IMG/VR virus record: IMGVR_UViG_3300044627_000237
Coordinates: 1-26,248 of that record
Strand: one strand, 5' to 3'
DNA: 26,248 nt
From: a virus
A program made the translations under genes and the position numbers. Below, piece by piece: positions 1 to 6,261 of this stretch; position 1 is the first letter of the stretch, and each line of letters starts with the position of its first letter. A model generated the notes under the pieces. The model worked only from the letters and a program-made list of their open reading frames with translations. It was not told the origin of the DNA and did not search any database.

Positions 1-23
1 TTTCTTATGTTTAAACGATTAGA

Positions 24-212
24 TTACTCTGCGCCTCTGCCGAAATTTGTGTCGGATGAGTCAAGCGCTTTTAGCAATGGTCCTGCTACACCTGTTAGTG
101 CTGCTAAGCCCAATGTTTTTAGGTCAGTAGTTCCTGCTAGATACAGGGCGAGAACAGCAGCAACCGCTGCACGCGCATAACTGCCTAGTATTGCTGCTAA
201 CTTTTGGTTCAT
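24..212 (-). CDS. Putative holin-like small membrane protein
   Basis: A 62-residue protein with one long hydrophobic stretch (about residues 5-27, rich in Ala, Leu and Val) and a second weaker one (about 32-48), ending in a polar acidic tail. It is the last gene of the leftward lysis block, directly after the endolysin. The ATG has a good ribosome site (AAGGTGG) that lies inside the endolysin frame. Size, hydrophobicity and position fit a holin, but no family signature is visible, and the two-helix protein at 669-935 is a rival holin candidate. A GTTTAAAC word lies just past its stop at 9-16. Confidence 0.6.
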   Translation of the reverse strand: MNQKLAAILGSYARAAVAAVLALYLAGTTDLKTLGLAALTGVAGPLLKALDSSDTNFGRGAE

Positions 213-672
213 TTATTACCACCTTCTTTTGGGGGACAACCGCAATGGTTGCTTTTATTTGGTTTACTAACTTAGGTGCTGCCATCCATGGGAACCATGG
301 GCGGACATCATCACCGTATCCATCATTGATGGAAATGTGCAAGTGTTTCGTGTGTGGATTTGAGCCTGTGTACTTGCGGTCACCTAACTTGGCTTTCTCT
401 TTAGACCAAATCTTTTTGTTAAAGATTAGGTATTTCACACGACTGTCTGTTTTTAGTTTTTGAAAAATCTCTGCACAATCAATCCCATTATCAGGGTCAT
501 GTGTTAAGTCAACAGCGTAACCAGTATTGTGGTCGCTAGTTGGGCTTTGCTTTATGTGAGCAGCAGAAGGAAGTAATCCATCAGATAACTTTTTGCGCTT
601 TGGTGCAATAGCAGTTGCTTGGCGCAATACTGCAAGTGCTGCTGGTGTTGCTTTCTTTGCTAGTTTATTCAC
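124..672 (-). CDS. Endolysin, M15-type (VanY-like) zinc peptidase
   Basis: A 182-residue protein with the signature of M15 D-Ala-D-Ala carboxypeptidase or L-Ala-D-Glu peptidase lysins. The motif SDHNTGYAVDL (residues 46-56) supplies His48 and Asp55, and KHLHISI (109-115) supplies His112; these are the expected zinc ligands, with His110 in the usual catalytic neighbourhood. It should cut peptidoglycan stem peptides at lysis. No separate wall-binding domain and no signal peptide are seen, so release would need a holin. The start is GTG, overlapping the previous stop as GTGA, with GAGGA six bases upstream. The last 28 or so residues overlap the next gene by 89 bases and are Cys-rich, which is odd for a lysin tail. 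Confidence 0.88.
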   Translation of the reverse strand: MNKLAKKATPAALAVLRQATAIAPKRKKLSDGLLPSAAHIKQSPTSDHNTGYAVDLTHDPDNGIDCAEIFQKLKTDSRVKYLIFNKKIWSKEKAKLGDRKYTGSNPHTKHLHISINDGYGDDVRPWFPWMAAPKLVNQIKATIAVVPQKKVVINEPKVSSNTRQLCACSGCCCSRPVSSRNY

Positions 673-935
673 TTGATTTCCTCATCTTTTTTTCTTGATT
701 TTAAACCATTAGCGCTAACAATTCCTGCTAATGTACCTGTTAAAAATACACACAATGTACTAACTAAATCAATAAACGCAGCATCATTAGGCGCTTGTTT
801 CATAGGTTGAGTAACAAACACAAGTGCATAAAGTAAAGAAAATACAGAGCCAGCAAATACAATGGCTAAAATAATTCCAATACTTACTATGAGTCTTGCG
901 TGCAGTTCCTCAGGGGTTAGTCGTGGTCGTGGCAT
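669..935 (-). CDS. Two-helix membrane protein, candidate holin
   Basis: Read from the ATG at 933-935 (MPRPRLTPEELHAR), this is an 88-residue protein. It has a charged N-terminus, two hydrophobic segments (about residues 14-43 and 56-76) and a charged tail (SRKKDEEIK). That layout is the class II holin pattern, and the gene immediately precedes the endolysin, whose GTG overlaps its TGA. A longer reading from 1028 is open, but it runs through the lipoprotein gene. The internal ATG has TGAGG eight bases upstream and is preferred. It could instead be a lysis accessory or exclusion protein. Confidence 0.6.
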   Translation of the reverse strand: MPRPRLTPEELHARLIVSIGIILAIVFAGSVFSLLYALVFVTQPMKQAPNDAAFIDLVSTLCVFLTGTLAGIVSANGLKSRKKDEEIK

Positions 936-1113
936 CTGTAAATACCTCAGGGGGTAGTAGGTCTTTAGTGCATGTTCCGGTTGCTTCACATTGTGGGGGG
1001 TTACACTCAGGTTTTTCCCAATTTTCAAATTGTTGGCACGGGTATCTTATTGTGCCATCATAAGCACAACTACTAAGAGTTAGTGCGGTTAACAAGCAAA
1101 GAATAAATTTCAT
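910..1113 (-). CDS. Small Cys- and Pro-rich lipoprotein
   Basis: A 67-residue protein from the ATG at 1111-1113: a short Lys-started hydrophobic signal, then a lipobox (LSSC), so the mature protein would be lipid-anchored at Cys16. The mature part is Pro- and Cys-rich (motifs such as KPECNPPQCEATGTC), suggesting disulfides outside the membrane. The gene starts inside the previous membrane-protein gene (41-base overlap) and ends inside the next. A small Pro-rich lipoprotein overlapping an inner-membrane protein resembles the Rz/Rz1 spanin layout, but superinfection exclusion is also possible. The longer reading begins at a TTG without a signal peptide and was rejected. Confidence 0.6.
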   Translation of the reverse strand: MKFILCLLTALTLSSCAYDGTIRYPCQQFENWEKPECNPPQCEATGTCTKDLLPPEVFTDATTTTNP

Positions 1114-1276
1114 CAACTCGTCTTTCAACTCTGTTTAAACGGTCAGACACACTTGTTCCCCCGTTTGGTTTAAGTTCACTTAGATAATGTTTGACCAAAA
1201 ATCTAATAGCAGCAGTAAAGCCAACTAGAAGGGTCATTACAGATACGGCTAGTGCAGCCCAGTTTGCAGGGGTCAT
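1073..1276 (-). CDS. Single-pass membrane protein with C-terminal coiled coil
   Basis: A 67-residue protein with an N-terminal hydrophobic helix (about residues 7-28), then a polar charged region with heptad-like spacing (DRLNRVERRVDEIYSLL, about 44-60). It is the first gene of the lysis block; the ATG has AAGGAAT upstream. With the overlapping lipoprotein gene that follows, it resembles the inner-membrane half of a spanin pair; small phage membrane proteins of unknown role look similar. A GTTTAAAC word at 1133-1140 encodes the Leu-Asn of the coiled-coil start. Confidence 0.5.
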   Translation of the reverse strand: MTPANWAALAVSVMTLLVGFTAAIRFLVKHYLSELKPNGGTSVSDRLNRVERRVDEIYSLLVNRTNS

Positions 1277-1288
1277 TTGTTCTATTCC

Positions 1289-3265
1289 TTAGACGACAGT
1301 TCTCGCAACGACTTGAACGATACCGCCAAAGCCTGAGAAGTTACGGTTGGGTGGAGTTGAGCGAATAAAAGTTATTTGCTCTATCACCGCTTCAATAGGC
1401 TCTCCGCCTGCGGTGAAATCTTGGATGACGACTGTTTCGCCAACACCTTCAACTGCTTCAAGTGCGCTTAATCGCGTTCTTGCATAGCCTTCGTAACCCA
1501 ATAGGTTACCAAGTTTGTCGGTTTCTCTATCAAAACAAAATAAAGGAATTTGAATAACGCGAGCGCGGGTAGGAGTAGGAAGCGCTTTAGCAGAATAACC
1601 ATAAATAACAGCGCCAGTAGTGGCATCAGAACTGTTGCGAGAAAGGGTGAAACGGAAAGAAGCATCAGGCGAAACATCCGGGAATACAACCGCAAGGTCA
1701 TAATCGTACTGTTCGGTTGTGCCTTGTGCAACAGTAGTGAGCGCATCAGCAGCAGTTTCTGTAACTCTTGCAATTTGTATGTCCCCTTGCAATGTATCAG
1801 GTGTACGCAAACGAAGTCGCTTCCACGCTTTATTTTCTAATGTATCAAAACGAATTAGTCCAGTAGTAAATGTTCCTGACTCAACTAAGTCAGTAGAGTG
1901 TTCAATCCAAAGACCTGAGCCTTCAACGGTAAATGCTTTGCGACCATTATCAAATGTTGCAACAGAGTGGATGTGTCCAGTTACGCTAGTTGCAACCAAG
2001 TCTGTTGCGTAGGCATAACCATTATTAGCCAATGGCGCACCAAGATTGATACGAATTAAACCTGATTGTCCACCAACACCTGCGTTTACACCAGCCCAAA
2101 CAAATGAGTTACGAGCAGTAAATGCATAGACACCACCAGTTGCTTCAAAGACAAGTGGACCGTAAGAAACATTGCCATCAGTATCAACAACAGCCACACG
2201 CACACCACGGCTTGTTCCAAGCATTACATAAGAACCTAGATAGCCATACATTTGTAGTAACTGTTCGCTCTTTGGTAAAAGGAGTACACGAACCATTGTA
2301 GATAATGCACCACTATTATCTACTGTAACTTTAAAAGCCATGCCTTCATCACCCGAATAACCACCAATGTAGAAAGCATTAGATGACTCAGTTACAGCGG
2401 TAAAAGTAAATCCCGAAGGTAATGTTGTTGAACCATTGATAGCAGTTAAAGTGCTAAAGTTAATTGATGAACCTGTGTTTCTTGCAAGTGCATAAGATTG
2501 TGTTGTACCGCTAGTAGTAGAATAAGCAATAACAAAACGACTTTTAACATAGTTAATTGCAACTTTATCACTAGCAGCATCTGCTGAGTTAATAGCATAA
2601 TCTTGATGTATCGCTGGACTGGCATCATCAAATGAATAACGCCATACTTTAGTAGGAGTAACAATCATAAGGTCGTTACCACCCATAGCAGCAGCCAAGA
2701 TTTTTTCATTTATTGCTGTATTATTAACAAGCGTTGTTTCAGTACCAGTAGTAGAAGTTCTTAATACGCGAGATGTGGCAGATGCTGACTCTGCAACTTT
2801 AATAAGAAAGTCTGCGCCATTAACAGTTGTGGAAAAAACATAAGATTTGCCAGTTGCTGCTTCTGTAAGCGTGGCTTTCTTTAATAATTTAATTTGTCCA
2901 GTAGTCCAAGGGTCAATGCCTTCACCAGTCTTGTAACGGAACTTGGTTTGGTCAGGGTCGCCTTCAAGTGGTTCCTGATAGTTAATGCCTTGACCTAGAT
3001 GCAAAGATGATTGCGACCTAATCCAGTAACCTGAACCAGCAAGTGACTGCTCACCGGGGTCACGCTCTTGGTCAACGCGCTGAGTACGAAACTCTGCGGT
3101 TTGTCGGCGGTAAGGTGTAGAGTCAGTTACGCCAAGAATAAAAGGCAAACCAGCAATAGCCACATCAAAAGCATTACCTGTAATCTCATAGTATTGAGAT
3201 ACGGAACCCGACAGGTCAATCTGTGGGCGTTCGGTAATGTGGGGCGCACGGCTTGTTATTGCCAT
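1289..3265 (-). CDS. Large beta-rich virion tail protein
   Basis: A 658-residue protein without transmembrane segments. The first 110 residues include GLPFILGVTDSTPYRRQTAEF and an EPGEQSL-like stretch (DPGEQSL) followed by WIRSQSSLH. I associate this opening with minor tail or receptor-contact proteins of actinobacterial phages; that is recall, not a search. The rest is a long run of short hydrophobic beta strands separated by Gly, Asp and Thr turns, as in beta-propeller or beta-sandwich tail proteins. The ATG follows AAAGGAAG, which overlaps the stop of the upstream zinc-ribbon miniprotein. Its position between the fibre genes and lysis genes supports a tail role. The exact place in the particle is unknown. 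Confidence 0.65.
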   Translation of the reverse strand: MAITSRAPHITERPQIDLSGSVSQYYEITGNAFDVAIAGLPFILGVTDSTPYRRQTAEFRTQRVDQERDPGEQSLAGSGYWIRSQSSLHLGQGINYQEPLEGDPDQTKFRYKTGEGIDPWTTGQIKLLKKATLTEAATGKSYVFSTTVNGADFLIKVAESASATSRVLRTSTTGTETTLVNNTAINEKILAAAMGGNDLMIVTPTKVWRYSFDDASPAIHQDYAINSADAASDKVAINYVKSRFVIAYSTTSGTTQSYALARNTGSSINFSTLTAINGSTTLPSGFTFTAVTESSNAFYIGGYSGDEGMAFKVTVDNSGALSTMVRVLLLPKSEQLLQMYGYLGSYVMLGTSRGVRVAVVDTDGNVSYGPLVFEATGGVYAFTARNSFVWAGVNAGVGGQSGLIRINLGAPLANNGYAYATDLVATSVTGHIHSVATFDNGRKAFTVEGSGLWIEHSTDLVESGTFTTGLIRFDTLENKAWKRLRLRTPDTLQGDIQIARVTETAADALTTVAQGTTEQYDYDLAVVFPDVSPDASFRFTLSRNSSDATTGAVIYGYSAKALPTPTRARVIQIPLFCFDRETDKLGNLLGYEGYARTRLSALEAVEGVGETVVIQDFTAGGEPIEAVIEQITFIRSTPPNRNFSGFGGIVQVVARTVV

Positions 3266-3278
3266 TTAAACACTTCCT

Positions 3279-3386
3279 TTACTGGGGTTCGCCTTCGCAA
3301 CAATTTGCTTTGGTCTTACAAAAAGGGCATAGCCATCTAGTGGCAACAGGAGAAAATTCCTTGCCACAGTTTAAACAATCAATCAA
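3279..3386 (-). CDS. 35-residue zinc-ribbon miniprotein (TTG start)
   Basis: A very short frame with a clear zinc-ribbon pattern: CLNC at residues 4-7 and CPFC at 20-23, followed by a CC pair at 28-29. The start is a TTG that overlaps the upstream TGA as TTGA, the same style as the other overlaps here. Its TAA forms the start of the ribosome site of the next gene. Four paired cysteines at correct spacing in 35 residues are unlikely by chance. Without this gene there would be an unexplained 117-base gap in a tightly packed region. A GTTTAAAC word encodes the Leu-Asn between the first two cysteines. Likely a small metal-binding protein; partner unknown. Confidence 0.65.
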   Translation of the reverse strand: MIDCLNCGKEFSPVATRWLCPFCKTKANCCEGEPQ

Positions 3387-3730
3387 TTACTAATTACTTC
3401 AATCCAAGATGTTGTTGCTTCATCCCAGTTGTAACGCTTGCCGTCAGTAGGTGCAGCAACTGGTGGCTCCCATAGGTATGACTCTGTGTTAAGACTCCAT
3501 GATGCGTATGGCTGTGGGGCTGCAAAGCCTGTGCCATCCCATGTATATCCAATACCTGCATAGTTTTTGTTTAATGGCGTACCACCTAGAGTGTGAACTC
3601 CACCGATTGTGTTGTATGAAGTCTTAATCCAAGTGCCTGTGTAGCGGTCAGGGTTTGCTTGCAAGAAATCATCCTCAACTACATTAACTTGAGTAACAAT
3701 TCCATTTTCTACTTTAGCCCAATGTGCCAT
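3383..3730 (-). CDS. Fibre-associated phage protein of a common aquatic-phage family
   Basis: A 115-residue protein opening with MAHWAKVENGIVTQVNVVE. It continues with GTWIKTSYNT, then NYAGIGYTWDG, and ends with the Trp-rich stretch YNWDEATTSWIEV. I recognise this pattern from small proteins next to tail-fibre genes in many marine and freshwater phages, with no experimentally known role that I can name. Its ATG shares a base with the previous TAA (TAATG), so translation is probably coupled to the 66-residue gene. It is soluble with no signal peptide. Confidence 0.7.
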   Translation of the reverse strand: MAHWAKVENGIVTQVNVVEDDFLQANPDRYTGTWIKTSYNTIGGVHTLGGTPLNKNYAGIGYTWDGTGFAAPQPYASWSLNTESYLWEPPVAAPTDGKRYNWDEATTSWIEVISN

Positions 3731-3930
3731 TATTTTTTATCCTTATCTTCGCCGTAAAGCGTTACTGTGTTTACCAACTTAACATCACGCTTAGTGACAA
3801 TGCCGCCTTTTTCATCTAGTTGCGATTTAGCGGTTGCCTCATCATCTGCAATGATGTGTACCAACATAGTTACTTCGTATGAAAAGCATTGAGTTGGTTT
3901 TGTTTCTTTAATCTTAGTTACATTTGACAT
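3730..3930 (-). CDS. Small hypothetical protein in the fibre block
   Basis: A 66-residue soluble protein. Its middle (FSYEVTMLVHIIADDEATAKSQLDEKGG read in pieces) alternates strand and helix and is followed by a strand, as in small alpha/beta folds. Similar small proteins sit beside fibre genes in aquatic phages by my recollection; the function is unknown. The ATG has AAGGGGA upstream, and the stop overlaps the next start as TAATG. Confidence 0.6.
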   Translation of the reverse strand: MSNVTKIKETKPTQCFSYEVTMLVHIIADDEATAKSQLDEKGGIVTKRDVKLVNTVTLYGEDKDKK

Positions 3931-3939
3931 ATATTCCCC

Positions 3940-5685
3940 TTATGCTAGATAACGAACGATAACTATACCTGAACCACCAGTACCACCGCTTCCAGAAGTA
4001 GCATTGCCTTGACCACCACCACCACCGCCACGATTTATAGTGCCATTATTTGCAGTACCAGTACTAACTCCAGCACCTCCGCCGCCAGCACCGCCAGCAC
4101 CATTTGTGCCTGAGGAAGTACCACCACCACCGCCACCTGCGTAAGTTACAGATGAACCTGAAATACTTGAGGCAGTTCCTGCACCACCTGCACCGCCATT
4201 ACCGCTAGAGCCACCATTTGTAGTTGCGTTTGCACCAGCAGCACTTGCACCACCACCACCACCGCCACCGCGTTCGTTTGGCGCATTAACTACCGCACCT
4301 TGTCCGCCTGCGTTACCTTGTCCAGATGTGCCAGCAGCACCGGGGTGACTGTTGTTATACGCCCAGCCTCCACCGCCACCACCTGAACCTCCAGTAGTAG
4401 CAGTAGATGTAACCGTATCGCCTTGCCCTCCACCGCCACCACCAGTAGCGGTTAAAGTAAAGGCTGTGGAGTTTGTACCTTGTGTTCCAGGAACAGTAGT
4501 TGAAGTACCTACTGAACCTGCTCCACCGCCCCCTACGGTAATTGTGTATGAAGTGCCACTAGTAACAGAGGTAGTTCCTGAAAGCAATCCACCTGCTCCA
4601 CCACCACCACCTGCATAGCGTGAACCTCCTCCACCACCACCTGCAACAATTAAGTATTCAGCACTTAAGTTTGCACTAGGAGCAAATGTTCCGTCAGAAT
4701 TAAATGTGTGAACCCAATATCCACCACTAAGACTAATTGTTCCGCCAGTTGCTTTAGCAAGGGCAGTAATAAATGTTCCGTCAGAGTTAAATGTATGAAT
4801 TGTATTTCCGCCTGATGTGGTTACAGTTCCACCAGTTGCTTTTTGAACTGTGCCTGAGTAACGGGCTATAACAATTCCTGAACCGCCTGCGGAACTTGTA
4901 TAACTATTATTATTTCCACCGCCACCACCGCCTCTATTAGCAGTTCCAGCAGTTGAGTTATTAGCATTTCCTGTGCCGCCATTTCCAGCGTTAGTTCCGC
5001 CTGTGCCACCAGTTCCACCATTGAAAGATGAACCGCCACCACCGCCTGAATAAGTTACAGATGAACCTGAAATTGAATTAGCCGTTCCAGCACCACCAGC
5101 ACCGCCAGTTGATGATGTTCCGTTGCCACCTACTCCTCCAGCACCGCCACCACCGCCTGTACCGTAATTAGAAGCAGTACCAACACCAACACCACCATTA
5201 TTACCTTGTGAAGGTGATGTTGAAGGAGTGTTACCTGCTCCACCAGTTCCTGCTGTGCTAGTTGTAAAGTTAAAAGCACCACCACCGCCTGAACCACCAG
5301 CGACACCATTTTCTCCGCCTACTGGGTAACCAAAACCAGTTCCTCCAATAGAAGCACCACCGCCACCACCTGTTGATGTAATTGTACTAAAAATGGAATC
5401 TACTCCTGAGCCACCTTTGTTGATGCTTGACTGTCCTGCGCCACCAGCGCCAACTTGAACTGTATAAGAAGTATTCAAAGAAAGTGTAAGTGGAGTCCCA
5501 CCTATTGAAGTTCTAAAACCGCCACCACCGCCACCACCACCGCCTGACGAACCATTACCTGTTGTTCCACCACCAGCGCCACCAGCAACAACAAGATAGT
5601 CAACAACCAATTCTGCTGGTGCAAAAGTTCTCATACCGCCCAAACCTCTAGCGGAAGCACCTGCTAATGAACCTATAATTGGCAT
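3940..5685 (-). CDS. Glycine-rich tail fibre or tip protein with two tandem modules
   Basis: A 581-residue protein dominated by poly-Gly loops. It has two related modules. Each opens with YLVVAGG or YLIVAGG (about residues 30 and 342), continues through glycine blocks containing SISGSSVTY, and closes with SGIVIARY or SGIVIVRY (about 268 and the C-terminus). Between them are two copies of HTFNSDGTF (about 295 and 325), preceded by KATGGT. Glycine-rich domains of this type occur in distal fibre tips, where variable loops contact the receptor; here that is inferred from composition and from the neighbouring fibre genes. The ATG follows AAGGAG, which overlaps the stop of the previous gene. The plus-strand frames in this region are shadows of the codon bias. 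Confidence 0.75.
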   Translation of the reverse strand: MPIIGSLAGASARGLGGMRTFAPAELVVDYLVVAGGAGGGTTGNGSSGGGGGGGGGFRTSIGGTPLTLSLNTSYTVQVGAGGAGQSSINKGGSGVDSIFSTITSTGGGGGASIGGTGFGYPVGGENGVAGGSGGGGAFNFTTSTAGTGGAGNTPSTSPSQGNNGGVGVGTASNYGTGGGGGAGGVGGNGTSSTGGAGGAGTANSISGSSVTYSGGGGGSSFNGGTGGTGGTNAGNGGTGNANNSTAGTANRGGGGGGNNNSYTSSAGGSGIVIARYSGTVQKATGGTVTTSGGNTIHTFNSDGTFITALAKATGGTISLSGGYWVHTFNSDGTFAPSANLSAEYLIVAGGGGGGSRYAGGGGGAGGLLSGTTSVTSGTSYTITVGGGGAGSVGTSTTVPGTQGTNSTAFTLTATGGGGGGQGDTVTSTATTGGSGGGGGGWAYNNSHPGAAGTSGQGNAGGQGAVVNAPNERGGGGGGGASAAGANATTNGGSSGNGGAGGAGTASSISGSSVTYAGGGGGGTSSGTNGAGGAGGGGAGVSTGTANNGTINRGGGGGGQGNATSGSGGTGGSGIVIVRYLA

Positions 5686-5700
5686 TATTAAATCTCCTTA

Positions 5701-6261
5701 TTAAGCAAACTTAGTTTGTGTTTCAAGAACTGTAAATGTTGCTGATGCTGTTTTAATAATTGTAAATGAATACGCATCAATGGATGAAGCATTACCTGCG
5801 GTAATTGCAGCAGGAACTTTTGGAGTTACTGTGCTTCCATCAATTTGAATAACATTTGGATAATAAGCAGTTGCACCATTGGTATTGAGCCATACTACGG
5901 TGATAGCATCACCAACTGCTAAAGCAGTATTAAGTGATACTGTGCTACTGTATCTAATGTTAAGTGTATGATTAGCAGTTGCGTTTGATGTGTAGTACCA
6001 AATAGAAGCAGTACCTACTTCAAGGTTAATTGTTCCTGTTGCAGCAGAAGCAACAACATTTACATTTTCCTCTAGTCCTTTAACTGCTGTATCAGCAAGT
6101 GTTCCACCCGCTGCTCTAGCAAGTGGCACTCCACCTGCGGTTGAACCGTCATGTACTACTACGGTCTTTTTGTCTGTATCAACTGTTAGTTCAGCGAGCA
6201 ATCCTGTGAAAGAAGCATGCTGTGCAGTCGTACCTCTACGGCGTTGAAATGCAAATGGCAT
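5701..6261 (-). CDS. Fibre or base protein with phage-fibre N-terminal domain
   Basis: Read from the ATG at 6259-6261, this is 186 residues. The first 45 (FQRRRGTTAQH, then LLAELTVDTDKKTVVVHDG) match the N-terminal trimer domain seen in many phage tail fibres, in which an Arg-rich opening leads to ELxVDTxxxxxxxxDG. The remaining 140 residues are Thr/Ser/Ala/Val-rich strands, consistent with a beta-rich shaft or head domain. Its ATG shares a base with the TAA of the large fibre gene (TAATG) and has GGGGA upstream. An in-frame upstream start at 6294 lies inside the fibre gene and is less likely. Confidence 0.7.
   Translation of the reverse strand: MPFAFQRRRGTTAQHASFTGLLAELTVDTDKKTVVVHDGSTAGGVPLARAAGGTLADTAVKGLEENVNVVASAATGTINLEVGTASIWYYTSNATANHTLNIRYSSTVSLNTALAVGDAITVVWLNTNGATAYYPNVIQIDGSTVTPKVPAAITAGNASSIDAYSFTIIKTASATFTVLETQTKFA

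Noticed and set aside
936-1028. Longer N-terminus for the two-helix lysis protein
   Set aside because: The extra 31 residues overlap the lipoprotein gene and lack membrane-protein character; the internal ATG has a better ribosome site.
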